A program made the position numbers and the translations under genes. Positions 43,549 through 51,768 of a stretch of DNA of 64,000 nt are shown here, in pieces (positions within the stretch are counted from its first letter, which is position 1; the number at the start of each line of letters is the position of its first letter). The notes beneath the pieces were generated by a model. That model saw only the letters and a list, made by a program, of their open reading frames with translations. It had not been told where the DNA came from and made no database searches. The DNA is from Clostridium acidisoli DSM 12555 (GTDB taxonomy: Bacteria > Bacillota > Clostridia > Clostridiales > Clostridiaceae), in NCBI RefSeq assembly GCF_900176305.1, contig NZ_FWXH01000014.1:1-64000 (forward strand). Reading direction: 5' to 3'.

Positions 43549-44835
43549 ATGTCAGAGAACGATTATGGATTTGAAACATTACAGGTTAGAGCAGGCTATA
43601 AACCAGAAAATCATAACTATTCATCCTCCGTTCCAATTTATCAAACAACAGCTTTTAATTTTGGAGATACTAAGCGTTTAGGAAGGTTATATTCTCTTCA
43701 GGAAGAAGGGTTTTATTATACTAGAATAGCTAATCCTACAACTGAAGTATTGGAAAAAAGGATTGCAGCTTTAGAAGGAGGAACAGCAGCTATTGCGGTT
43801 GCATCAGGGATGGCTGCTATAACATATACGCTTATTAATGTGGCTGAATGCGGTGGAGAGATAGCAGCAGTAAAAACTCTATATTCAGGTTCTTTTAATC
43901 TTTTTAATCATATTCTTCCTAGGTTTGGGATAAAGGTTAGATGGATAGAGGACAGTTACGATATTGAATCTTTTAGAAAGGCGATAACTCCAAATACTAA
44001 AGCTATATTTGCAGAATCTATTGGTAATCCGTCTATTAGTATTTTGGACATAGAGGCAGTGGCCAAAATAGCACATGAAAATGATATTCCACTTATTGTA
44101 GATAATACTTTAGCAAGTCCATATCTTCTAAATCCAATTAAATACGGAGCAGATATAGTGGTTCATTCAGCAACGAAAGCAATAGGTGGTCACGGGGCAG
44201 CTGTTGCAGGTGTAATTGTTGAAAGTGGAAAATTTAATTGGGGTAATGGTAAATTTCCACAATTTACAGAATTAGATTACAGTGTTCAAAATCGAAATAT
44301 ATATGAAATATTTCCATTAACAGCTTTTACTACAAGAATAAGATTTAGATATCTAAGTGATTTTGGAGCAGCTATAAGTCCGTTTAATTCATATTTAATA
44401 ATCCAAGGTATTGAAACTTTAGCTGTTAGAGTAAAACAAGAGGTAGAAACTACAGAAGAAATAGTAAAATATTTATCTAAACATCCTAAGGTTTCGTGGG
44501 TTAGATATCCAAGCCTCCAAAACGATAGAAATAACAAGCTTGCAAAAAAATACTTATCTAAAGGTAGTGGTACAATATTTACCTTTGGGTTTAAAGGTGA
44601 TCAAACAGCTATAAATAACTTTATAAATAATTTGAAATTATTTAGTTTTGTTGCAAATATTGGAGATTCGAAATCCTTAATCGTTCAACCGGCTGTAGCA
44701 ACTCACGGTACCCTTAGTGTAGAAGATAGAAACAATGCGGGGGCGTTTCCAGAGGCATTAAGATTGTCTATAGGACTTGAAAAAGCAGAAGACTTAATAG
44801 CGGATTTAAGTCAGGCATTTGATAAAGTCATGTAG
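43549..44835 (+). CDS. metY: O-acetylhomoserine sulfhydrylase (PLP-dependent)
   Basis: A 428-residue Cys/Met-metabolism enzyme. It has the family features ETLQVRAGY, YTRIANPTTEVLEKRIAALEGG, the PLP-phosphate segment ASGMAAI, IVDNTLASPYL and the PLP lysine in VVHSATKAIGGHG. The length is typical of MetY, which makes homocysteine from O-acetylhomoserine and sulfide (or methionine from methanethiol). Transporter genes lie on both sides in one operon, suggesting that the imported compound supplies reduced sulfur or a thiol. Cystathionine gamma-synthase is less likely from its length. Confidence 0.9.
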   Translation: MSENDYGFETLQVRAGYKPENHNYSSSVPIYQTTAFNFGDTKRLGRLYSLQEEGFYYTRIANPTTEVLEKRIAALEGGTAAIAVASGMAAITYTLINVAECGGEIAAVKTLYSGSFNLFNHILPRFGIKVRWIEDSYDIESFRKAITPNTKAIFAESIGNPSISILDIEAVAKIAHENDIPLIVDNTLASPYLLNPIKYGADIVVHSATKAIGGHGAAVAGVIVESGKFNWGNGKFPQFTELDYSVQNRNIYEIFPLTAFTTRIRFRYLSDFGAAISPFNSYLIIQGIETLAVRVKQEVETTEEIVKYLSKHPKVSWVRYPSLQNDRNNKLAKKYLSKGSGTIFTFGFKGDQTAINNFINNLKLFSFVANIGDSKSLIVQPAVATHGTLSVEDRNNAGAFPEALRLSIGLEKAEDLIADLSQAFDKVM

Positions 44836-44885
44836 AAATAAAATAGTATTGTTTTAAAGGATATTAGAAGGGAGAAATATTAGTT

Positions 44886-45524
44886 ATGTTGAATGAAGTT
44901 ATTAAGTTTATAATTAGTAATCATACACAATATTACAAAGCTGTTAGTATTCATATAATTATAAGTATAACGGCTGTTTTAATAAGCATTATAATAGCTA
45001 TCCCAACAGGTATTTTATGCTCAAAGAGCGCAAAAGTTCTTTATCCTGTGCTTAATTTTTTTAATTTTTTAAGAATCACCCCTAGTTTAGCAATCCTAGT
45101 TTTAGTATTACCAGTGTTAGGAACAGGTTTTATACCTGCATTGGTGGCATTAATAATTTTGGGTATTCCTCCAATGCTTACTAATACATATTTAGGGTTT
45201 AAAAATATAGATAAAGCAATTATTGAGAGTGCATTGGGCATGGGAATGAGTTCAAAAGAGCTGTTTTTTAAAATTCAAATTCCGTTAGCACTGCCATTAA
45301 TAATAACAGGTATAAGAATTTCTTCTGTAGAGGTTATTGCAAGTGCAACATTAGCTTCTTATATAGGCGCTGGCGGACTAGGGGATTTTATATTCACAGG
45401 ACTTAGCATGAATGATTATGTAATGTTATTTGTTGGAGGTGCATCTGTAGCTCTATTATCAGTTATTTCAGAGATGATTTTGTTACTTTTTCAACAGAGT
45501 ATTACAAAATATCAGAGGGATTAG
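44886..45524 (+). CDS. Betaine-type ABC permease 2
   Basis: A 212-residue permease with six hydrophobic helices and the coupling loop IIESALGMGMSSKELFFKIQIPLALP, similar to permease 1 at 41929. It ends the operon. Its separation from the ATPase and first permease by the iron-sulfur and metY genes shows that metabolism and transport genes were assembled as one unit. A weak imperfect hairpin (about 45539-45564) follows. Confidence 0.88.
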   Translation: MLNEVIKFIISNHTQYYKAVSIHIIISITAVLISIIIAIPTGILCSKSAKVLYPVLNFFNFLRITPSLAILVLVLPVLGTGFIPALVALIILGIPPMLTNTYLGFKNIDKAIIESALGMGMSSKELFFKIQIPLALPLIITGIRISSVEVIASATLASYIGAGGLGDFIFTGLSMNDYVMLFVGGASVALLSVISEMILLLFQQSITKYQRD

Positions 45525-45565
45525 TATTTATGAGATGCCAGAGGAGTCACAAACTTCTTTGGCAC

Positions 45566-45686
45566 TATAATGAAAGTATTTTTATAGAATGCTAACCATG
45601 AGGAAAATCAACTTCTTCTGTTATTTTCATAATATCTTTGCTTAGCTGCTTTGTATTCGGCATTTTCGCTTATATCACCAAATGCA
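45566..45686 (-). pseudogene. greA fragment with internal deletion
   Basis: Two pieces of the greA gene located 1 kb away are fused here: one matching its 3' end (end codons for the C-terminus) and one matching the part encoding FGDRSENAEYKAAKQRYYENN. They join directly at AAAATCAAC/TTCTTCTG. About 230 bases of the middle are missing, so it cannot encode a functional protein. Confidence 0.75.
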
Positions 45687-45742
45687 CTAATTCCAAGTGT
45701 TCCTACTACATGAGAAATCTTTCAAAATTGCCTAAAGACATA

Positions 45743-45957
45743 AATGCTAGCATTAAATGAATATTTTTATTAACCTTTGGAGATACAATTACTAAGGAAG
45801 GTGAGTATAATGGAATATAAATCAGAAAAAGACAGAGAGAATAATAACAAAAGCAAAAGTCCTAAACATCCCAATAGGATTACAACAGATCCCAAAACGA
45901 AGATGACATTAGAAAACATAAAAGAGGAAATAAAAAAATCAAGAACCTAACAGGGGT
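45743..45957 (+). repeat. Duplicated segment, copy B
   Basis: The second copy of the segment at 37322-37535. It lies immediately beside the greA fragment, and its end overlaps the 3' end of the convergent gene at 45947-46540. Confidence 0.8.
45810..45950 (+). CDS. Small charged 46-aa protein, copy B
   Basis: The frame begins MEYKSEKDRENNNKSKSPKH and continues PNRITTDPKTKMTLENIKEE to IKKSRT, with an AAGGAAGGTGAG ribosome-binding site. Same length and frame as copy A at 37388-37528, with a few substitutions. Its stop overlaps the stop of the convergent gene by four bases, and the terminator stem is less perfect than in copy A. Function unknown. Confidence 0.65.
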   Translation: MEYKSEKDRENNNKSKSPKHPNRITTDPKTKMTLENIKEEIKKSRT

Positions 45958-46540
45958 CTTTTTTATAACTTATGTTATCAATTAGTGAAATACACAAATT
46001 GTAGAGAGAATTAAATTCATCCATATCATTTATCACACCGTTATATTCTATGTATAATTGCTTCTTGTTTTTTCTTGCCAAGGTCTTAAGTTCTATACAA
46101 AATAAATCTATTTTATTAATATCTTTAATTATATTATCTTTTAGAAGATTAATAATAGTATTTTCTTCATTACTTACTACTATATATTTATCTGTAATGT
46201 TGTTTTTTATATTTATACGTTTCATCTTATTAAAAAATACAAATGGAGTATATATACTATTTTTAATTCTAATTTTAAATTTAAAATTAGAATTTGAATT
46301 GAGATTAATTATTATGCGGGTATTTATTCCACGTTCATCATTTGCTCTTCTAAATGTATCGAAAATTATATCTAAAGAATTGTACTTAAAACATAGGGAA
46401 GTTGGTTTAATGATATTACCTTGAATATACTTACCATTGTTTTTTTTAGCAATCTCAATCCATACGTTTGAATTTGTCCATCCAAACAAATCTGTGAATT
46501 TAAGAAATAAATCTGTAAATTTAGCAAAAACATTAACCAT
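45947..46540 (-). CDS. Uncharacterised protein
   Basis: A 197-residue protein I cannot assign. I chose ATG 46540 because AAGGAG lies 9 bases upstream; the longer frame starts at a TTG with no such site. The sequence is Asn/Lys/Ile-rich, with a short hydrophobic N-terminus (MVNVFAKFTDLFLKFTDLFGW), alternating strand-like segments (FKIRIKNSIYTPFVFFNKMK) and no transmembrane helix. Its last codons fall inside the duplicated segment at 45743-45957, so the original C-terminus may have been replaced when that copy inserted. Confidence 0.5.
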   Translation of the reverse strand: MVNVFAKFTDLFLKFTDLFGWTNSNVWIEIAKKNNGKYIQGNIIKPTSLCFKYNSLDIIFDTFRRANDERGINTRIIINLNSNSNFKFKIRIKNSIYTPFVFFNKMKRINIKNNITDKYIVVSNEENTIINLLKDNIIKDINKIDLFCIELKTLARKNKKQLYIEYNGVINDMDEFNSLYNLCISLIDNISYKKDPC

Positions 46541-46644
46541 ACTATTAAACTCCTTTTTACTTTTCTTAACATATATTTTTTCAAACAAAAGTATATTAAA
46601 ATGTAATAAATGAGGTGTAACCGCTGTTGTTAGCCATTGAGTTT

Positions 46645-47103
46645 TTATAATGAAAGTATTTCTATAGAATGAGAACCATCAGGAAAATCAACGTTTACAA
46701 TATCACCAATAGATTTACCAATGATGGCTTTTCCTAAAGGAGAATCAATGCTGATAATATTTTCAATGGGATTTGCGTTAAGTACAGTTTCAAGGGTAAG
46801 TTCATCAATTTCATTACTATCTAAAAATTTGATTTTAACCTTACTTCCTATGCTAACCTTATCTTTATGAATAACAGCTTCTACTACAGTAGACGATTTT
46901 ATCATACGTTTTAAGTAGCCTATTCTTCTGTTGTTTTCATAATATCTTTGCTTAGCTGCTTTGTATTCGGCATTTTCGCTTCTATCACCAAATGCAGCAG
47001 CTACCATTTTTTCTCTTGCAATTTCAAAACGCAAGGTAGTATTTCTATAATCCATTTCTTCCTTTAATTTTTTTATGTCTTCTTGGGTTAACTGGTTATT
47101 CAT
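46645..47103 (-). CDS. greA: Transcription elongation factor GreA-type
   Basis: A 152-residue GreA/GreB-family factor. The N-terminal coiled coil carries the acidic tip GDRSENAEYKAAK, with the D and E that stimulate RNA cleavage by RNA polymerase; the C-terminal FKBP-like domain contains SPLGKAIIGKSIGDIVNVDFPDG. The ribosome-binding site GGAGG precedes the ATG. The N-terminus departs from the classical GreA start, so it may be a second GreA-like paralogue. A deleted fragment of the same gene lies at 45566-45686. Confidence 0.85.
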   Translation of the reverse strand: MNNQLTQEDIKKLKEEMDYRNTTLRFEIAREKMVAAAFGDRSENAEYKAAKQRYYENNRRIGYLKRMIKSSTVVEAVIHKDKVSIGSKVKIKFLDSNEIDELTLETVLNANPIENIISIDSPLGKAIIGKSIGDIVNVDFPDGSHSIEILSL

Positions 47104-47203
47104 AAAAAACCTCCGTAGCTTTTTGTTATATCATTAATATTAATATATATTTTACCACTTTAAGGAATGTAAGATAGGTAAACTTTAGAAAAAATTTTTA
47201 CTA

Positions 47204-47244
47204 AAATAATAACATGCTAACATTGTGTCAGCATGTTATTATTT
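47204..47244. terminator. Terminator hairpin downstream of the DUF975 gene
   Basis: A long stem (14 consecutive pairs around AATAATAACATGC, plus inner pairs across one mismatch) gives a T-rich end on either strand. It lies just past the minus-strand DUF975 gene. Confidence 0.75.
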
Positions 47245-47281
47245 AATGAATGAAAATAGGATTAAAATTAAAAATGCAGTA

Positions 47282-48007
47282 TTATTCTGCTGCTAAAGTA
47301 ATATTATTTTCTCTTATTTCTTTTAACTTGTAATAAAAATTAATATTGGAAAGCTCAATGTATGGAAGTACATAAAATATTGGTATTATTAAAATACACA
47401 ATAGAGCCCACCCTATAAAGCTAAGATTTAATAAAAATAATTTTAATGTGTAACCTTTTGATAAGCCAAAGCTTTTTTTCATAGAATAGATTATTCCACT
47501 TGTTTTTTCTTCGGCAAATATTATACAAGTAAAGCTTAATCTTAAAGATACATAAATAGTTGCAATATATACAATTAATCCAATTAGTATCAATATAAGT
47601 ATAACAGCTGGATTTGTGTTATATTTTAAGACTATTATAAAACATATACCAAAAATGATTGCATATATAACACCCAAAATTAGTCCTAAAAGCAAACGGA
47701 AGCCAATCACCTTTAAAAATGAGTCGAATCCAGAAAACAATAAGGATAGTTTGGTATCTTTATCTCTATCAGAAAAACTTATAAAATATCTATAATTTCC
47801 TACTAACAAAGCAGAAGTAACAATGATACTTAAAATTAAACCTATAATTGCTCCGGGAAATTTTCCAATAGAGATTTGAAGGAAATAATTAATTAATTGT
47901 GGAATTATAGAAGCCAATAAAAGATAAACCAAAATTGATCCTGCTGCTTTTAACTTCCTGTTTTTTAAACTTGCTTTTGCATCTGATTTTACTTGACCAA
48001 TGTGCAT
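47282..48007 (-). CDS. DUF975 family membrane protein
   Basis: A 241-residue protein with six hydrophobic segments. It begins MHIGQVKSDAKASLKNRKLKAAGSILVYLLL, the family's typical opening of a short amphipathic helix (ARxxLKGNW-like) before the first transmembrane span. Function is unknown. AGGAGG precedes the ATG. Upstream 48008-48223 contains only A/T-rich sequence, presumably its promoter and the 3' region of the regulator gene. Confidence 0.75.
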   Translation of the reverse strand: MHIGQVKSDAKASLKNRKLKAAGSILVYLLLASIIPQLINYFLQISIGKFPGAIIGLILSIIVTSALLVGNYRYFISFSDRDKDTKLSLLFSGFDSFLKVIGFRLLLGLILGVIYAIIFGICFIIVLKYNTNPAVILILILIGLIVYIATIYVSLRLSFTCIIFAEEKTSGIIYSMKKSFGLSKGYTLKLFLLNLSFIGWALLCILIIPIFYVLPYIELSNINFYYKLKEIRENNITLAAE

Positions 48008-48223
48008 AAATGTCCTCCTAATTTTAAATAAAAAAATTGCGATTTATAAAATAAATAATTCCTATTTTCTGATATATTTTAACATGATTTGACAACATAA
48101 TCAATAATTTAACTTGATTTCTAATTTTAGTAAGGATTTAATTTGATTTACGCTATTTTTTTAATCTGCAATAAGAGTGAAATATAAGCATATAATTATA
48201 AAAACACAGGATGCAAATAAAAC

Positions 48224-49396
48224 TTATCCAATAAAATGATCATAAATAAATATGGACATGGAAAAGCGCATTTTAGAATAATAACTTTCAAAGTCAATCT
48301 TGCATATTTCACTTATTTTGTTTAGTCTATTTTTTAAAGTATGTCTATGTATAAATAATTTACTGCAAGTTTCAGCAATACTACACTCGTTAATCAAATA
48401 TAGCTTAAGTGTTTCAAAGTATGAGGTTTTATGTAGGAGATCATAATCAAGTACAGGTTTTAAGGTATCATATGCAAATTTAATAGATAAATCGCTATGA
48501 TGAAGGATATCAAACATTTTAAATAACTCTATGTCTTCAAAAGAACAAATTCCTTTTTTAGTTCCAAGCTTTTTTAAAATTTGTTGGCTAGCTAAGGCAT
48601 CGTTAAATGAGGAAATTAGGTCTTTAAGACTATTTAAAACACTTGTACCAATTAAAAAGGTCATGTTGAATTCAGTTGTTAAACTTTTAAGTATTTTTGA
48701 AAGATCAAAGTATACATTTTGAACATTTAAACCATTCTCTAAGGAGACTATATATAAGATTTTTTTACCACACCACTCTAGTTTTGTTTCGCTATGAATT
48801 CCAGAAAAATAGGAATTTATTTTGTCTACTGCTTTTAAAACAACATCATTTGTTATGATATTGTTATCAGAAGAAATAGACAGCAAAAAAAGATGTAGGG
48901 GATAAAGTGATTCGGAAGTTAACAGTTTATTGGTGTTGCTAGAATTATCAATTAAAACGGTTTCTAATTTGTTTTTTAGATTTATAAAATCGGAATCGCT
49001 GCTTAAATTAAACTGCAAGTTTATATTATCAATTAAAGTACGAGTTATATATGAAAAAGTCAGGTTTTGCGGTAAATCAATTACAGGAAAATTGTATTTA
49101 TCTGCGGTTTCAATAATGTATTTTGGAATTTCAGATATATAATAACCTGTTTGTATGGCAAGGCCCGCAAGGCCTTTTGCTTTAAGTCTTAGGATTATGT
49201 CCTTATAAAGCTTTTCGTTGTCTATTTGGTAGCCAGTTGTAATTAAAAGTTCTCCTTTTTGTAGGGAGTCCAAGGCATCTAAAATTTCCATTAAGTTTAT
49301 CCATAATATTTCACTGTTATCTCCAGCTTTACCAGCGGCAATTGTAGCACCTTCAAGTAAATTGTAATCTATAATATTTCTAACTAGAAAAGCCAA
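48224..49396 (-). CDS. PucR-family regulator of lysine fermentation (probable)
   Basis: A 390-residue regulator. The N-terminal PucR ligand domain (about 10-125) is followed by a GGDEF-like middle domain (KILYIVSLENGLNV) and a C-terminal HTH_30 (about 340-380) with SIAETCSKLFIHRHTLKNRLNKI. It starts at TTG, 5 bases after GGGGGTG. The gene lies 23 bases downstream of kamE on the same strand, so it may be part of the lysine operon and sense lysine or a product. That target is an inference from position. Confidence 0.82.
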   Translation of the reverse strand: MAFLVRNIIDYNLLEGATIAAGKAGDNSEILWINLMEILDALDSLQKGELLITTGYQIDNEKLYKDIILRLKAKGLAGLAIQTGYYISEIPKYIIETADKYNFPVIDLPQNLTFSYITRTLIDNINLQFNLSSDSDFINLKNKLETVLIDNSSNTNKLLTSESLYPLHLFLLSISSDNNIITNDVVLKAVDKINSYFSGIHSETKLEWCGKKILYIVSLENGLNVQNVYFDLSKILKSLTTEFNMTFLIGTSVLNSLKDLISSFNDALASQQILKKLGTKKGICSFEDIELFKMFDILHHSDLSIKFAYDTLKPVLDYDLLHKTSYFETLKLYLINECSIAETCSKLFIHRHTLKNRLNKISEICKIDFESYYSKMRFSMSIFIYDHFIG

Positions 49397-49419
49397 GGTA
49401 GCACCCCCATAAAATTTAA

Positions 49420-50202
49420 TTATTGTCTGTTTACCATCTCTGTTACTGCAAAAGTAGCCACATCATCTGCAAACTTTCCAGGACCAAAGCCAATGTCATA
49501 ACCAAGTTCTTTTGCAAGTTTTTGAGTTATTCTTGCACCACCACATATGAGTATGAATTTATCTCTTAAACCCTCTGCTTCAAGAAGTTCTACTAAATTT
49601 ATCAAGTTTTTAATGTGAACATCTTTTTGAGTTACGGTTTGAGAAACTAAAAGCACATCTGCATTTAATTCAACAGCTTTTTTAATGAAGTCCTCATTTT
49701 CAACCTGACTTCCAAGATTGTAAGCTTCAATCATATCATAACGTTCAAGTCCATAATGACCAGCATAACCTTTCATGTTCATTATTGCATCTATGCCAAC
49801 AGTATGTGCATCGGTTCCTGTGCTGGCACCAACAATAATGACTTTTCTTTTTATATTATTTCTAATGTATTCATCTGTTTCATCCATGGTCATAGTGTTA
49901 ACATCTACTGTTTTAATATTTATTGAATTGTAATCTACACTATGTTTAAGATTACCGTATATAACGTAAAATGTGAAGTCTTTATCTAATTTTTTGTGGC
50001 AAACCACATCAGGAGATGTGAGTCCCATTTTTTCAGCTAAAATTCTAGCAGCTTCAGTAGATTTTTCCGAATCTTCAAGAGGAAGTGTGAAGCTAACTTG
50101 CATTTTTCCATCATTCATAGTATCGCCATAAGGTCTAACATTCTTTAAATCAAGTGTTTTATCAAATTCTTTTTTTTCAAGAGAATACAATCCGCCACTC
50201 AT
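49420..50202 (-). CDS. kamE: Lysine 5,6-aminomutase, beta subunit
   Basis: A 260-residue adenosylcobalamin-binding subunit. The Rossmann-type B12 domain has DAHTVG with the cobalt-ligand His133, and Lys144 in NMKGYAGHYG lies where the PLP-binding lysine of the known enzyme is found. With KamD it moves the terminal amino group of beta-lysine to give 3,5-diaminohexanoate. It follows kamD by 19 bases. The separate alpha and beta genes distinguish it from ornithine 4,5-aminomutase. Confidence 0.95.
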   Translation of the reverse strand: MSGGLYSLEKKEFDKTLDLKNVRPYGDTMNDGKMQVSFTLPLEDSEKSTEAARILAEKMGLTSPDVVCHKKLDKDFTFYVIYGNLKHSVDYNSINIKTVDVNTMTMDETDEYIRNNIKRKVIIVGASTGTDAHTVGIDAIMNMKGYAGHYGLERYDMIEAYNLGSQVENEDFIKKAVELNADVLLVSQTVTQKDVHIKNLINLVELLEAEGLRDKFILICGGARITQKLAKELGYDIGFGPGKFADDVATFAVTEMVNRQ

Positions 50203-50221
50203 AACAACCGTCCTTTCTATT

Positions 50222-51766
50222 TTATAACATTAATTGCAAAAAAGGATTAAAGTAATCAGTATCTTTTACAATTACTCCATCAAGACCTTTTCCCATATCC
50301 CTTGATCTTTTAATTCCTGCAAAAGCACCTTTTTCAAGAGTATTAAATAGGCCGTCAGATTCTATTGTTTTTAAAAGTTCGTAGGATTTTTTTAGTACAA
50401 AATCCGCTCTTGTTTGAATCATTCCATCTTTTTTAAATTCTATTTCATCCCCTAAATTTTTCATGGAATTAAAAACATAACTTGCATTTTCAATAGAAAG
50501 CGCTCTATCTGACATAAATGGGGTATGGATTGCTTCTGTAAGCATACCTAAAAGGTGAATTTTTTGGTCTGTCATTATTGTAACCATGTTAAATAATGCA
50601 TCTTGAACCTGACCTTTAAAGATGTTTCCCGTCATGTATTTTGTAGGTGGCATATATTTTAGTGGAGCGCTGCTAAAGATTTCGCGTGCCATTTGAGCTT
50701 GAGACAGCTCATAAACAAAGGCATTTTCCATATCTGGGTCCATTTCAAATGCATGACCAAGTCCCATTTGTTCTTCTTTAAGTCCAGCCATTAGGGCAAA
50801 CTGCTCATTTATAAACTGAGAGGCAAGGACGGTGTGAGCTTCTTCAAAGGCATCAGAAGTAGTTAGATAATTGTCTTCACCTGTATTTATAATTACACCA
50901 GCATAGCCGTTTATTACCCTTGAAAAATATTGGTCAATCAGGGTTCTTTTCATATTTATATCTCTAAAAAGTATGCCGTAAAGTGCATCATTAAGCATGA
51001 CGTCAAGTCTTTCAAGAGCACCCATGGCAGCAATTTCAGGCATGCATAAACCAGAACAATAATTGCATAATCTTATATATCTTTTAAGTTCATGACCTAC
51101 ATCATCAAGTGCCTTTCGCATAAGTTTAAAATTTTCTTGTGTTGCATAGGTTCCACCAAAACCTTCAGTGGTGGCACCATAGGGAACAAAATCAAGTAGG
51201 CTTTGTCCTGTGGTTCTTATTACGGCAATGATATCTGCACCTTGTTTTGCAGCTGCAACTGCTTGAATTATATCTTCATATATGTTTCCAGTTGCAACTA
51301 TTACGTATAAATAAGGACCAGTTTTATCACCATAAAGTGCTAATGTTTTATCTCTAGCTTCTTTGTTTGCATTTATTATTTTTAGTGAATCTTCAGCTAC
51401 TTTTATGGAAAGATTCATGATTTCTAATTCATCATGTTGGCTAAGTTCAGTAAGATCCAATTTGCCAAGTGAAATTTGCATTGCTATTTCCTGAGGTGAC
51501 AGTCCTGTGCAAAGCATGGCATTACTTATATAATAAGCAATACCTTTTGAGAGGCAATTTTTATTAAGTACGTTATCTACAACAATGTTTGGTAGAGGAA
51601 CGCCTTCTTCAGTGGCTCCATCAATACCAAATAACCTGCAAATTGTTCTTTCAACCGAAACTGTTGTGTGTTTGTCTATGAAGTTTTGAACCTCTAAAGA
51701 TATATTATGAGCACAAGTTCTCGCTTTATTTACTATTTCAAAATCAAGATTTAGTTTGCTTTCCAT
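50222..51766 (-). CDS. kamD: Lysine 5,6-aminomutase, alpha subunit
   Basis: A 514-residue TIM-barrel subunit that binds PLP and adenosylcobalamin at the interface with KamE. Conserved stretches include TVSVERTICRLFGIDGA, YVIVATGNIYEDIIQAVAAAKQGADIIAVIRTTGQSLLDFVPYGATTEGFGGT and RSRDMGKGLDGVIVK. The length is normal. The ATG follows GGGAGG, 2 bases after the kamC stop region. It catalyses the B12-dependent 1,2-amino shift in clostridial lysine fermentation. Confidence 0.95.
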   Translation of the reverse strand: MESKLNLDFEIVNKARTCAHNISLEVQNFIDKHTTVSVERTICRLFGIDGATEEGVPLPNIVVDNVLNKNCLSKGIAYYISNAMLCTGLSPQEIAMQISLGKLDLTELSQHDELEIMNLSIKVAEDSLKIINANKEARDKTLALYGDKTGPYLYVIVATGNIYEDIIQAVAAAKQGADIIAVIRTTGQSLLDFVPYGATTEGFGGTYATQENFKLMRKALDDVGHELKRYIRLCNYCSGLCMPEIAAMGALERLDVMLNDALYGILFRDINMKRTLIDQYFSRVINGYAGVIINTGEDNYLTTSDAFEEAHTVLASQFINEQFALMAGLKEEQMGLGHAFEMDPDMENAFVYELSQAQMAREIFSSAPLKYMPPTKYMTGNIFKGQVQDALFNMVTIMTDQKIHLLGMLTEAIHTPFMSDRALSIENASYVFNSMKNLGDEIEFKKDGMIQTRADFVLKKSYELLKTIESDGLFNTLEKGAFAGIKRSRDMGKGLDGVIVKDTDYFNPFLQLML

Positions 51767-51768
51767 GT

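Noticed and set aside
46050-46424. 124-codon plus-strand frame
   Set aside because: It is antisense to the gene at 45947-46540, which has the ribosome-binding site; the plus frame has none.
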